DNA from: CAZART01 sp964487555
GTDB taxonomy: Bacteria > Bacteroidota > Rhodothermia > Rhodothermales > VXPQ01
Direction: 5' to 3'
NCBI GenBank assembly: GCA_964487555.1
Contig: CAZART010000088.1
Location: 1 to 22,581 of the forward strand
DNA: 22,581 nt
Part shown: positions 1 to 8,190 of the stretch, in pieces
How the letters are laid out: every line of letters starts with the position of its first letter
How positions within the stretch are numbered: the stretch's first letter is position 1
Made by a program: the position numbers and the translations under genes
The notes under the pieces: generated by a model
The model's input: the letters and a program-made list of their open reading frames with translations, nothing else
What the model was told of the DNA's origin: nothing
The model's database searches: none

Positions 1-1172
1 AGATGCAGCGTACGCTGCGCGTGCGTATAGCTTTCGCCGGGCGCCAGCTGCAGGGCCGGAGAGCTGCTTTCGAGTTCGTAGAACCCCCCCAGCGGCGGAA
101 CGCCGGGTTCGGGAGCTCCGTCGTTGTAGCTGTTCACGACGTCCCCCCCGTACGGCTCCTCCTGGATTTCCCACATGCTGTTGACGTAGTCGTCCGCGTC
201 GTCGGGTTTGTTGTATTGCACCAGCGTCAGCAGGCGCTCCGCATCGTTGTAGCTGCCCATCACCGAGGGGGCGTGCTCCGGCCCGAGCCCTATCTTGCTT
301 CGATAATCGCCGTCGCATTTGAACAGGATATAGCCGTCCCGCACCTCCAGACGATCCGCCGGCACTTTCCCGAAATACTCATCATTGACGACCTGATCGC
401 CGGCCTCGCCTTCGAAGGGAATCACGACGTAGGTCGTGCCAAACGGCTCATACATGCCCAGAATCCAGATGCTGGGCAATCCGTCGTCTCTTTCCCACGG
501 CTGGTCGCCTGTGTTCGTCACCTGGTTCACCGTCTCAAATCCAACCCACGCGACACCCTGGGGTATCTCCACGCCTATATGCTCAGCCACGTCGCCTTCG
601 GAGAGGAGACGGACCGTGCGCTCGACCTGGAGATCGAATGTGGTGCCGCTGTAGTTCGTCGGGCGCATGGAGCGTGTGAACGTTACGCTCGTTTCCGACT
701 GATCCATAATCGTCCAGTCGCCTTCGTTGAGGGCCTCGGGCACCTGCCAGTTTGAGAATTCGAAGGCACTATCCGGCGGAAAGTACAGGCCGTACTGGCC
801 GGCCTCGGGTCCGAGCCAGAAGCGATCCTCGCCGCCGTAGTTATCGAACGGGGTACCGGTCTCGCCGGACTGTATAAATTCACGATTGATCCAGCCGAAG
901 CTGCGCCCATCGTGCCGGGCGCCGCTCGTCATGACGCGGCCCTGGTACGCCGCGGAGAGCGCAACGCGCGCCCCGTCGTTCCCCTGGAGCACCTGCACCG
1001 GAGCATGCTCCTCGAGGAAGGCCAGATCGTCGGCGAACGTGCGCGAGGACGCATCGGAGACCGCGGCGGTGTCGGCGTCCGCATCGGATGATTCGGCGTC
1101 GGGATCGGACTGTCCGCATGCGGTGAGCATCATCGCGATGGCAAGAAGAACAAGGGGACCGTACACATCCAT
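1..1172 (-). CDS. Secreted lipoprotein resembling DUF6786, 3' end cut by window edge
   Basis: An open frame of 390 codons runs from an ATG at 1172 to the left edge without a stop. The N-terminus is a lipoprotein signal, with lipobox LTAC and the lipidated Cys at residue 19, followed by an acidic Asp/Ala/Ser linker. The body has recurring motifs I associate with the DUF6786 family of Bacteroidota and Planctomycetota: GGEDRFWLGPE, SIWILGMYEP, YVNSMWE and, near the end, YELESSSPA followed by PGESYTH. The last motifs usually lie close to the C-terminus, so probably only a few tens of residues are missing. The fold may be a beta-rich sugar-mutarotase-like sandwich, but no function is established. 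It lies 71 bp after the ABC binding protein on the same strand and is probably the last gene of that operon. The family name is recalled rather than searched; the reality of the gene is much surer than the name. Confidence 0.8.
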   Translation of the reverse strand, partial: MDVYGPLVLLAIAMMLTACGQSDPDAESSDADADTAAVSDASSRTFADDLAFLEEHAPVQVLQGNDGARVALSAAYQGRVMTSGARHDGRSFGWINREFIQSGETGTPFDNYGGEDRFWLGPEAGQYGLYFPPDSAFEFSNWQVPEALNEGDWTIMDQSETSVTFTRSMRPTNYSGTTFDLQVERTVRLLSEGDVAEHIGVEIPQGVAWVGFETVNQVTNTGDQPWERDDGLPSIWILGMYEPFGTTYVVIPFEGEAGDQVVNDEYFGKVPADRLEVRDGYILFKCDGDYRSKIGLGPEHAPSVMGSYNDAERLLTLVQYNKPDDADDYVNSMWEIQEEPYGGDVVNSYNDGAPEPGVPPLGGFYELESSSPALQLAPGESYTHAQRTLH

Positions 1173-1243
1173 GAGATCGGACCTAAGGCTGGTAAGTGAA
1201 GCGGAAATAGTGGGCTGCAGCATCCTGGTGATGTCGGAATGGT

Positions 1244-2248
1244 CTACTCGGTGACGGGTTCGACGAGAACGTTTTCCGGATCGGCGCTCATTCTCTGCAT
1301 CTCCTGCTCGCGGCGTTCGAGAAATTCGTCGAGATTGTCTCGGGTTACGACGATACTTCCGCTGTCGATTCGCTTCCGCACTTCTTCGCCTTCGAGCACG
1401 GCGACGGCCTGCATCACGCCTTCGTAGCCCATTTGATACGGGTCCTGGACGATGAGCCCTTCGATGACACCACTGCGAACCCCCTCGATCTCCTGCGGCG
1501 AAGCATCGAATCCGACGAGGGTGATCCGGTCGGTAAGGCCGCGCGATTTGATGGCCTGGGCTGCGCCGAGGACGCTGGGTTCATTGGCGCCGAAGATGGC
1601 GTCCAGATCCGGGTGCGCCGTCAGGAGATCTTCGGTGACCGACATCGCACGGCCATAGTCGCTCTGCGAGTACTGCGTCGCAACGAGGATCAATCCTTCA
1701 TGCTCCGCAAGTCCCTCCTTGAATCCTCGCTCGCGGTCGTTCGAGGTCGACGCGCCGGCGATGTAGGGGATCAGCGCAATCCGTCCTTCGCCGTTGAGCA
1801 ATTCCGCGACGAGGTCCGCCGCCTTTCTGGCGGCTTCGACGTTGTCCGTAGCAATGAACGACTCGGAGATCTGCGGATCGGTGTTCGAGTCGATCGTAAT
1901 GACCACGACGCCGCTCTCCCTGGCACGGCGCAGCACCGGTACGAGGCCTCTGGTGTCGGATGCAGCGATGACGATGGCGTCGATGCCCTGATTGATGAAC
2001 GACTCGACGATCTGAACTTGCCCGGCGATGTCGGTTTCGTCACTCGTGCCCTTCCACGTGACGTCCACGCTGTCCAGCTCGGCGGCGGCCGCCACTGCAC
2101 CGGCGTGCACGGTATTCCAGAAGTCGAAACTGACGCTCTTCGGTATCACGGCGATCTCGTACTTCGTACCCGCGTCATCCCCTCGGTTGCCGCAAGCAGA
2201 AACGAAAAGGGCCAGAATCATCGACAAGATGAGGATCAGGTTACGCAT
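1244..2248 (-). CDS. Sugar ABC transporter substrate-binding lipoprotein (RbsB-like)
   Basis: A 334-residue binding protein of the ribose/galactose type (Peripla_BP_4). The lipobox FVSAC puts the lipidated Cys at residue 19, so it is membrane-anchored. Typical features are the VIPKSVSFDFW opening strand, an AGAVAAAAEL helix, the QGIDAIVIAASD hinge-side strand, a DRERGFKEGL segment, and LDAIFGANEPSVLGA followed by TLVGFDASP in the second lobe. Length is normal for the family. It is fourth in the isomerase-ATPase-permease-binding protein order, 88 bp after the permease stop, a wider gap than the others, which could hold an mRNA processing signal or an internal promoter. The neighbouring isomerase suggests a deoxy- or aldo-sugar ligand such as L-fucose or L-arabinose; this is inference, because ligand specificity cannot be read from the sequence by eye. 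Confidence 0.93.
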   Translation of the reverse strand: MRNLILILSMILALFVSACGNRGDDAGTKYEIAVIPKSVSFDFWNTVHAGAVAAAAELDSVDVTWKGTSDETDIAGQVQIVESFINQGIDAIVIAASDTRGLVPVLRRARESGVVVITIDSNTDPQISESFIATDNVEAARKAADLVAELLNGEGRIALIPYIAGASTSNDRERGFKEGLAEHEGLILVATQYSQSDYGRAMSVTEDLLTAHPDLDAIFGANEPSVLGAAQAIKSRGLTDRITLVGFDASPQEIEGVRSGVIEGLIVQDPYQMGYEGVMQAVAVLEGEEVRKRIDSGSIVVTRDNLDEFLERREQEMQRMSADPENVLVEPVTE

Positions 2249-2276
2249 TGTGTTTCGCGCTTATTGTCTCACGGTG

Positions 2277-2305
2277 CTCAAATAAACTCAGGGTTCTCAA
2301 ATAAA
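2277..2305. repeat. Two 10-bp direct repeats in the permease/binding-protein gap
   Basis: CTCAAATAAA occurs at 2277-2286 and again at 2296-2305, spaced 19 bp start to start, about two helical turns, inside the 88-bp gap between the permease stop and the binding-protein start. Read in the direction of transcription the unit is TTTATTTGAG. It could be an activator site, part of an internal promoter boosting binding-protein expression, or chance in an AT-richer spacer. Confidence 0.35.
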
Positions 2306-2336
2306 ATGGAGCCGAACTTTCTCTCCGGCCGCGACC

Positions 2337-3344
2337 TCATGCGGCGCGGCGGCGGTACTGATCCCAGGCTACGGCGATGGCGATGATGATACCGATGACG
2401 ATCTGCTGCCAGAAGGCCGAGACGTTCAACAGGTTGGCGCCGTTGCGGATCAAGCCCATCAAACCTGCGCCGATTACCGCGCCCGCCACCGTTCCCACCC
2501 CGCCGAAGAGGCTCGTCCCTCCGATCACGCAGGCGGCGATGGCATCCAGCTCGTACATCTGTCCGGCTGTCGGCTGCCCCGTTACGATGCGGGAGGACAG
2601 GATGATGCCTCCAAATCCGGCCAGCGCACCGCAGATCGTGTACACCTTTACCAGTTCCTTCGAAACGCTTACACCCGACATGCGAGCCGTCTCAAGATTG
2701 CTGCCGATGGCGAAAGCATGGCGCCCCAGCGTGGTCTTGTTCAGCACCAGGCCGAAGATGACGGCCACCAGCACCAGAAAAAGCACCGGCACCGGGATCT
2801 GAAGAATTTTTCCGTTGCCGAGCCAGGCATAGCTCTCAGGAAGGTTATAAACGGCTACGCCGCCGGTGATGACCAGCGCCGTGCCGCGTGCCACGCTCAT
2901 GGTGGCCAGCGTCGCAATGAAAGGCGGGATCCGGACACTGGTCACAAGCACACCATTGATGACGCCGCAAAGCGCACCGGCGCCGATGCCCGCCACGAGG
3001 GCAGGCAAAAGCGGTAGGCCGAAGCTGGCGATCAGAAGCGACGCCACCACCCCGCTGAGCGCGACGACGCTGCCGACGGAAAGGTCGATGCCCGCCGTGA
3101 TCATCACCATCGTTTGCCCGATCGCCACGATGCCAATCACGGATATCTGGAGCAGGACGGTGAGAATATTCTGAACGGTCAGAAAATTATCGGACGCAAT
3201 GGTTAAAAAGACGGAGATCAGAACCAGAAAGAGCAGCGGTGCGAGGCGCTCTAAAACAGCTTTGAGGGAGCTCAGCCCGTAGGCGGCGGGCCTATCGGCC
3301 GTACCGGCCAGTCTCTCTTTTGTCTGTTGGAAGGGTCGCACCAT
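2337..3344 (-). CDS. Sugar ABC transporter permease (RbsC/AraH-like)
   Basis: A 335-residue integral membrane permease of the BPD_transp_2 family. The frame stays open upstream to 3635, but that extension is Arg-rich and antisense-like, and it overlaps the ATPase gene. The ATG at 3344 is the sensible start because it forms a TAATG stop-start overlap with the ATPase, suggesting translational coupling. The family signature GIDLSVGSVVALSG is at about residues 85-98. Further conserved stretches are FAIGSNLETARMSGVSV, then ELDAIAACVIGGTSLFGGVG, and the C-terminal GLIRNGANLLNVSAFWQQIV followed by the last membrane helix and a short basic tail. It would form the membrane channel with the adjacent ATPase and receive sugar from the downstream lipoprotein. 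Family is certain; substrate is not. Confidence 0.94.
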   Translation of the reverse strand: MVRPFQQTKERLAGTADRPAAYGLSSLKAVLERLAPLLFLVLISVFLTIASDNFLTVQNILTVLLQISVIGIVAIGQTMVMITAGIDLSVGSVVALSGVVASLLIASFGLPLLPALVAGIGAGALCGVINGVLVTSVRIPPFIATLATMSVARGTALVITGGVAVYNLPESYAWLGNGKILQIPVPVLFLVLVAVIFGLVLNKTTLGRHAFAIGSNLETARMSGVSVSKELVKVYTICGALAGFGGIILSSRIVTGQPTAGQMYELDAIAACVIGGTSLFGGVGTVAGAVIGAGLMGLIRNGANLLNVSAFWQQIVIGIIIAIAVAWDQYRRRAA

Positions 3345-4897
3345 TATGCGTGCTCTTCTTCTTCGAACGATTCGGGCTTCACCGAGGCGTGATAAATAAT
3401 GCTTTCGGGCGTCGCTTCCTCCCGCGAGAGCTCGCGCACGAGGCGGCCTTCGGATAGCACGATGAAGCGGTCGCTCATCGCCATCAGCTCGGGCAGCTCG
3501 GACGTGGCGAGAAGCACGGCCTTTCCGGCATTCGTGAGCTCGCCGATCAGGGCATAGATATCCATCTTCGTACCGACGTCGATTCCGCGCGTGGGTTCGT
3601 CCATGAGGAAGATGTCGGCACCGGTCGCGAGCCACTTCGCCAGGACGACCTTCTGCTGGTTGCCGCCCGAGAGCTTCTCGGCCGTGCGTGCCGTCCGCGC
3701 GTCGATTTTCAGTTTGTCGGTGTATTGGGTACTGATGCGGCGGAGCTGCCTGTCATCCACCCAGCCGAAGCGCGCGTGCTGACGTGTCTTCGTGAGCGCC
3801 ACGTTGTCCTTGATGCTCAGGTCCATTGCCAGACCGTTTGCCTTGCGATCCTCCGTCACATAGGCGATCCCGCAGCGAATGGCATCCTGCGGATTTCGAA
3901 TCGACACGGGCTCGCCGCGGATGAATACGCTTCCTTCCGAGCGTGGGACGGCACCGAAGAGGGCATCAAAGAGCGACGTACGCCCCGCGCCCATCAGGCC
4001 TCCGACGCCGAGGACCTCGCCCGCATAGACGGAAAACGAGACATCCCGCATCTTTTTCTGCGTCGATAGACCCTCGACGCGAAGAAGCGGCTCGCCAGGA
4101 TCGGCGCCGTTTCGAACGGGACGATCGGGAAAGATGTCGTCGACTTCGCGACCGACCATGTGGCGGACGAGGTCCTTCGGCCGCACGTCCGGCACGTCCA
4201 CATCGGCCACCATTTCCCCGTCGCGAAGCACGGTCACCCGGTCGGCGAGCTCAAAGATCTCGTCCAGCTTGTGCGTGATCATGATGAACGTCTTGCCTTC
4301 ACGCTTTAGTTCGCGGAGGAGTTCGAAAAGGCGTTCGGTTTCGTGATCGGTGAGCGCGGTGGTCGCCTCGTCGAGGATGACGATCTCGGCGCCCGTAGCA
4401 ATCGCTTTGGCGATGGCAACGATCTGCCGTTCGGCGACGCTGAGCGTGCGCATCGGTTGACTCGGATCGATACGGATGGGGAACGGCTCGAGCATCTCGG
4501 CCGCCTCCCGGTTCTGTCGCGCCTTATCGACGAAGCCCAGCGGCCTTTTGCGGTGCTCCCGGCCCAGGAAGATGTTCTCCGCGGTGGACAGGTGCAAAGC
4601 GAACGGCAATTCCTGATGGATCATCGCCACGCCCCTTTCGAGCGCGTCATGCGGATTTCGGATGTCTACCACTTCCCCGCGCAGCCGTATCCGCCCTTCC
4701 GCCTTTTCGTACAGCCCGAAAAGCACTTTCATCAACGAAGACTTGCCTGCGCCGTTCTCGCCGAGAAGCGCGTGGATCTCGCCGCGGCGCACGTGCAGCG
4801 CGGCACCGTCCAGGATGCGGACAGCGCCAAACTCGACGACGATACCTTCCATCTCCAAGAGCACGTCGCCGGCCTCTTTCACGTCACGCATCCCCAT
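3344..4897 (-). CDS. Sugar ABC transporter ATP-binding protein, double ABC domain (RbsA/MglA-like)
   Basis: A 517-residue protein with two fused nucleotide-binding domains. Domain 1 has Walker A GENGAGKSS (46-54), Q-loop HQE (94-96), a divergent signature LSVAE (152-156), Walker B EIVILDEAT (171-179) and H-loop THKLDE. Domain 2 has a degenerate P-loop GGLMGAGRTS (299-308), a canonical LSGGNQQ (409-415) and DEPTRGID (433-440). One consensus P-loop and one consensus signature in opposite halves is the normal arrangement for RbsA, MglA and XylG, so this is not decay. The start is ATG 4897, with a second ATG two codons later; the gene begins 24 bp after the isomerase stop and ends in a one-base overlap with the permease. 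It energises import of a monosaccharide through the adjacent permease. Confidence 0.96.
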   Translation of the reverse strand: MGMRDVKEAGDVLLEMEGIVVEFGAVRILDGAALHVRRGEIHALLGENGAGKSSLMKVLFGLYEKAEGRIRLRGEVVDIRNPHDALERGVAMIHQELPFALHLSTAENIFLGREHRKRPLGFVDKARQNREAAEMLEPFPIRIDPSQPMRTLSVAERQIVAIAKAIATGAEIVILDEATTALTDHETERLFELLRELKREGKTFIMITHKLDEIFELADRVTVLRDGEMVADVDVPDVRPKDLVRHMVGREVDDIFPDRPVRNGADPGEPLLRVEGLSTQKKMRDVSFSVYAGEVLGVGGLMGAGRTSLFDALFGAVPRSEGSVFIRGEPVSIRNPQDAIRCGIAYVTEDRKANGLAMDLSIKDNVALTKTRQHARFGWVDDRQLRRISTQYTDKLKIDARTARTAEKLSGGNQQKVVLAKWLATGADIFLMDEPTRGIDVGTKMDIYALIGELTNAGKAVLLATSELPELMAMSDRFIVLSEGRLVRELSREEATPESIIYHASVKPESFEEEEHA

Positions 4898-4921
4898 ATT
4901 GAGCTTTCTATCTGCTTGTCG

Positions 4922-6535
4922 TTACGCGAGGTCGTCTGCCAGGCCGCACAGGAACGTCTCGATGCCCATTTCCTCGAGCATGGCTGCCTTGGCGACCAGG
5001 GCACGCTCGGCGGCTTTGGCATCGGGAGCATACGCAACCTGGATATGGTTGGCCTTGTGGCGCCCCATTATCTGGTCGCGGCTCACGCCCTCGAGGACCG
5101 CGTGCATAATGGGCCACTCCGGCGTCGTTGCCTCTGAACGACGTTGAGCCTCCTCTTCGGGCAGTTTGACGGCACGGCCTCGTCCTACATCGGCCTTGAT
5201 CCGATCGCCCTCAACAAATATGCGGCTCCAAACGATCTCTCCCGGCTTCGCGTGGCCCTTAATCGTACCTCCACCGGCGGGAAAGTACATCGGCGGCTGC
5301 CGAAAGCTCTCGGCGTTCTCATACCCGCCCAGATGCGCCGGCGGAACGGCCCCCGAAATTTCAAAAACCCAGACGTACTCACCGTCGAAGGGCTCGCCCC
5401 ACCGAATGTCGTGCAACGTGTTCTCAGGGGGATAACCCAGTGCCTCCCAGACGCGATAAGTTACCAGTGCGTCCAGTCCGGCTGCTTCGTCCACCTCGTT
5501 AAAATGCGGCAGGGCCTGGCCTTCGAAAAGCTCGCGTTTCCCGTCTCGCGAGTAGGCCGGGGGGCGATCTCTGTTGTTCAGGAGCCCTTCAACGAGATCC
5601 GAGGCCGGAAGAAGATCCTTCAATCCCTGCTGGTACTGAATGCCGATCAGATCGCAGCCGAAGTCGTCGGCCAGGCGCAACGCGGCGACGTACATCTTCA
5701 GCTGCAGCAAAACCTGCTCTTCCGTGAGTTCCGTTCTCGGATCGGACCCGAAATGAAACGTCATCCCACGACGCCTGAGCCAGGTCAGACAGCGTTGAGC
5801 TTCTTCATCGGCGACCTGCATCGTTTCGTGATACAGGACGCTCTGAGAAAGACGCTCTTTGAAAACGCCGGTCCGGTTAAGGAGATGGTCCGGTATGATG
5901 GCATTATACATCCCCATGCATCCTTCATCGAAGACGCCCATAATCGCCTTCTCACGCAGGAGCTCCCCGGCGAGGGTTCGTCCTTTCTCCGCGGCATCAT
6001 GCGGCAGATCCAGGTCCGCTACGGACCGAACGTGGCTTGCATCGTGCGCCACGCGGCCGGTCTGCAGCCACTCGCGCAGGCCGGCGGCAAACAGATCGTC
6101 GGTAAAATCTTCGCTCCAGAGTGTGCTGTATTCCTTGCCGGCTTTCGTAAGGCATCCGTTCATATTGAGCATTCCCACCAGTCCGGGCCATTGTCCGCTC
6201 CAGTTCGCAACGGTAAGGATCGGAGCGCGGTGAGAAAGGAGCCCCGGCAACAGGTGCTGGGAATACTGCCACGCTGCGAACGCGATCACAATCGGCTCGT
6301 CAGGGTCTATTTTGCTGAATACCTCGATGCCGTGGCGCTGGCTATCAATGAACCCATGGCCTTTTTCCGCATCGTACCTGTGGCCACGATGGATGCGAAA
6401 CCCTTCCGCCTGAACCGCCCGCGTGACCGCTTTTTCGACGGCCGCCTGCGCCGGCCAGCACGTCTGATTTGCTGAGAGGCGCAAATCACCATTCGCAACG
6501 AGAGCGATACTCTTCCCGTTCGTGGTTGAAGCCAT
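4922..6535 (-). CDS. L-fucose/L-arabinose isomerase-like protein
   Basis: A 537-residue cytoplasmic protein of the fucose/arabinose isomerase superfamily, close to the usual size of FucI (about 590) and AraA (about 500). Visible blocks are an N-terminal domain with SGQWPGLVGMLNMNG, then GVFDEGCMGMYNAIIP (201-215), FGCDLIGIQYQQGLKDLLP (292-310), an acidic block FNEVDEAAGLDAL, LHDIRWGE (374-381) and C-terminal GRHKANHIQVAY (491-502). By analogy with FucI, whose active site uses Glu, Asp and His around Mn2+, I infer that the FNEVDE glutamates, Asp376 and a His near 493-497 form the centre; this is not proven by inspection. It is the first gene of the operon, directly followed by the ABC transporter, fitting conversion of an imported aldose to its ketose. 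A kinase or aldolase for the product is not in the window, so the exact substrate stays open. Confidence 0.82.
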   Translation of the reverse strand: MASTTNGKSIALVANGDLRLSANQTCWPAQAAVEKAVTRAVQAEGFRIHRGHRYDAEKGHGFIDSQRHGIEVFSKIDPDEPIVIAFAAWQYSQHLLPGLLSHRAPILTVANWSGQWPGLVGMLNMNGCLTKAGKEYSTLWSEDFTDDLFAAGLREWLQTGRVAHDASHVRSVADLDLPHDAAEKGRTLAGELLREKAIMGVFDEGCMGMYNAIIPDHLLNRTGVFKERLSQSVLYHETMQVADEEAQRCLTWLRRRGMTFHFGSDPRTELTEEQVLLQLKMYVAALRLADDFGCDLIGIQYQQGLKDLLPASDLVEGLLNNRDRPPAYSRDGKRELFEGQALPHFNEVDEAAGLDALVTYRVWEALGYPPENTLHDIRWGEPFDGEYVWVFEISGAVPPAHLGGYENAESFRQPPMYFPAGGGTIKGHAKPGEIVWSRIFVEGDRIKADVGRGRAVKLPEEEAQRRSEATTPEWPIMHAVLEGVSRDQIMGRHKANHIQVAYAPDAKAAERALVAKAAMLEEMGIETFLCGLADDLA

Positions 6536-6568
6536 CTATTCGCGTATTCCGTGATGTCTGTCGATTAA

Positions 6569-6582
6569 TGTTATCCTTAACA
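6569..6582. promoter_or_regulatory. LacI-type operator in front of the isomerase/ABC operon
   Basis: TGTTATCCTTAACA is a 14-bp palindrome with perfect 5-bp arms TGTTA/TAACA. It abuts the -10-like box of the promoter at 6581-6610, where a bound repressor would block transcription start. It matches the site at 9358-9371, read on the minus strand, at 11 of 14 positions with the shared pattern TGnTAnCCTTAnCA, including an off-palindrome CC centre. LacI regulator 1 is the likely binder; this is inferred. Confidence 0.62.
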
Positions 6583-6610
6583 ATCTATAAAACAGCCCCA
6601 GCGGTGTCAA
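6581..6610 (-). promoter_or_regulatory. Predicted promoter of the isomerase/ABC operon
   Basis: On the minus strand TTGACA (6610-6605) is followed, 15 bases later, by TATAGATTG (6589-6581). It can be read as a sigma-70-like -35/-10 pair or as the Bacteroidota form TTG-N20-TAnnTT. The start codon at 6535 would leave a leader of roughly 40 nt. Confidence 0.5.
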
Positions 6611-6628
6611 GATGGACGCATGGAGGTG

Positions 6629-6646
6629 CGGCGGGGGTGCCCGCCG
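6629..6646 (-). terminator. GC-rich hairpin just after sulfatase 1, possible terminator
   Basis: CGGCGGG and CCCGCCG form a perfect 7-bp stem around a 4-base loop, starting 9 bases after the sulfatase 1 stop. In the direction of transcription no T-tract follows, so it is not a standard intrinsic terminator. It may be a weak terminator or a 3'-end stabiliser separating sulfatase 1 from the next promoter. Confidence 0.45.
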
Positions 6647-6654
6647 GCGAGCGC

Positions 6655-8070
6655 TCAGTCGTTTTGCCCGATTCGCTTGTCCAGCTGGCTTTCAACCGGC
6701 TCCACGTTCGCCTTGTGCTGCCGGACCATTTCGACGATGTCCGCGACGACATCCGGATGTGCATCCGCTATGTCGAAGCGCTCGGACGGATCGCGCTGAA
6801 GGTCAAAGAGAGGGTAGGTCGCCAGCTCTTCGATCTCTTCAGGATATCCCATCGGATTGTTCTTGTAGAAATACAGCTTGTAATCGCCTTTCCTGGCACC
6901 GAAAACCCGCAAGCCGTGATAATAAATCATCTCCTCTCGAGCGCTGTCGGCGGTGCCGCTCAACACCGGAGAAAGATCATATCCGTCATAGATTCTGTCG
7001 TCGGGCAGGGGCACGCCCGCTAGCGCAGTGATGGTCGGCAGCAGGTCGAGGGTGCTTCCGATGTCTGTGACTACCTCCGGCTCGATGTGACCGGGTCGCC
7101 AGAAAATGGCGGGAACGCGCGTGCCGCCTTCGTAGCTCGTACCCTTCGCACCGTACAACAGCCCGGCCGTTCCGCCGTGCTGCCGGAGCACCATCCAGGG
7201 ACCGTTATCGGATGTAAACACGACCAGGGTGTTATCCTCCAGTCCCTCCTCCTCAAGCGTCCGGATGATTTCGCCGACGCCCCAGTCGATCTCTTCCACG
7301 ACGTCCCCGTAGATGCCTCGTTCGCTGGTGCCCAGAAAATCATCGGAAGCAAAAAGCGGAACGTGCGGCATCGTATGAGCGAGGTACACAAAGAACGGAC
7401 GTTCCTTGTTTTCAGTAATAAAGCGCACGGCCTCTTCCGTGTACCGCTTCGTGATCGTCGTTTGATCGGCAGGACGTTCGATGATTTCCGTGTTCCTCAT
7501 GAGAGGCACGTTGAAGTACTCCAATTTGGGATTCGTCGTCGCCTGAAAGTGCCCCAGCGTGTCGGTTCTATCCATATCATTGCTGTAGGGGATTCCGTAA
7601 TAATAATCGAAGCCATGATTGGTGGGAAGGTATTCGGGCAGGTGACCCAGATGCCATTTTCCAATGGCTGCCGTCCTGTAATCCTTCTCTTTCAACAATT
7701 TGGCGATCGTTATCTCGCTGGGCGGAAGGCCGCCGTCCGAATCGGGGAAAAAGACGCGCCGGCCATTTGTCGTCATGCCGTTTCGGGCAGGATAGCGTCC
7801 GGTTAAGAGCGCCGCGCGGGAGGGAGAGCAGACGTTATCCGCAACATAGAAATTGGTCCACTTCTGTCCTTCAGCGGCCATTCTATCCAGGTTTGGCGTC
7901 TTTATCGTAGGATGGCCATAGCTGCCTAAGTCGCCATAACCCAGATCATCCGCGAATATGATGACGACATTCAGATTTTCTGCTTGATTCTGACCGTACG
8001 TAACGTGCCCAGACAGCATCCATCCTATCAAGCACAACGTTATTCCGCAAACCTTAGCACACATGTTCAT
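6655..8070 (-). CDS. Secreted S1-family sulfatase (formylglycine type), copy 1
   Basis: A 471-residue arylsulfatase of the alkaline-phosphatase superfamily. The N-terminus is a Sec signal ending around Tyr-Gly-Gln without a lipobox, so it is probably periplasmic or secreted. The metal-binding start is NVVIIFADDLGYGD (Asp41-Asp42). The active-site motif is CSPSRAALLTGRYP, whose Cys81 becomes formylglycine. Further conserved parts are AIGKWHLGH, NHGFDYYYGIPYSNDM, VFTSDNGPW (metal-site Asp-Asn) and a C-terminal YKLYFYKNNP subdomain. Activity needs a formylglycine-generating enzyme or anSME, not present in the window. The start at ATG 8070 is supported by AAGGAT about 5 bases upstream. It follows LacI regulator 1 by 120 bp on the same strand. 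It shares the NHGFD...PYSNDM block with copy 2, so the two probably attack related sulfated sugars. Substrate is unassigned. Confidence 0.95.
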   Translation of the reverse strand: MNMCAKVCGITLCLIGWMLSGHVTYGQNQAENLNVVIIFADDLGYGDLGSYGHPTIKTPNLDRMAAEGQKWTNFYVADNVCSPSRAALLTGRYPARNGMTTNGRRVFFPDSDGGLPPSEITIAKLLKEKDYRTAAIGKWHLGHLPEYLPTNHGFDYYYGIPYSNDMDRTDTLGHFQATTNPKLEYFNVPLMRNTEIIERPADQTTITKRYTEEAVRFITENKERPFFVYLAHTMPHVPLFASDDFLGTSERGIYGDVVEEIDWGVGEIIRTLEEEGLEDNTLVVFTSDNGPWMVLRQHGGTAGLLYGAKGTSYEGGTRVPAIFWRPGHIEPEVVTDIGSTLDLLPTITALAGVPLPDDRIYDGYDLSPVLSGTADSAREEMIYYHGLRVFGARKGDYKLYFYKNNPMGYPEEIEELATYPLFDLQRDPSERFDIADAHPDVVADIVEMVRQHKANVEPVESQLDKRIGQND

Positions 8071-8190
8071 ATCGCATCCTTGCGTGTTGTAGTTGATAAG
8101 TACATACCACGGCTCGCTTCGCGTTCGATGAGGTGTACCCTGCGACCGCGAATTTCCCGTCCATGATCGTACGACCCCGTGAGGCGGAGG

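Noticed and set aside
3..755. Long plus-strand open frame at the left end (250 residues)
   Set aside because: It is antisense to the DUF6786-like lipoprotein, whose minus-strand frame has a lipobox and coherent motifs. The plus-strand product is Arg/Val-rich with no domain features.
3345..3635. N-terminal extension of the permease
   Set aside because: Arg-rich sequence overlapping the ATPase gene in another frame. The TAATG overlap at 3344 gives a normal-length permease.
5144..6475. 443-residue plus-strand open frame
   Set aside because: It lies entirely opposite the isomerase-like gene, which has family motifs throughout. High GC at codon position 3 commonly creates such shadows.
8071..8190. 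Operator upstream of sulfatase 1 (TGATAAG at 8094-8100)
   Set aside because: Only one half-site of the LacI 1 pattern is present, with no matching second arm; not called as an operator.
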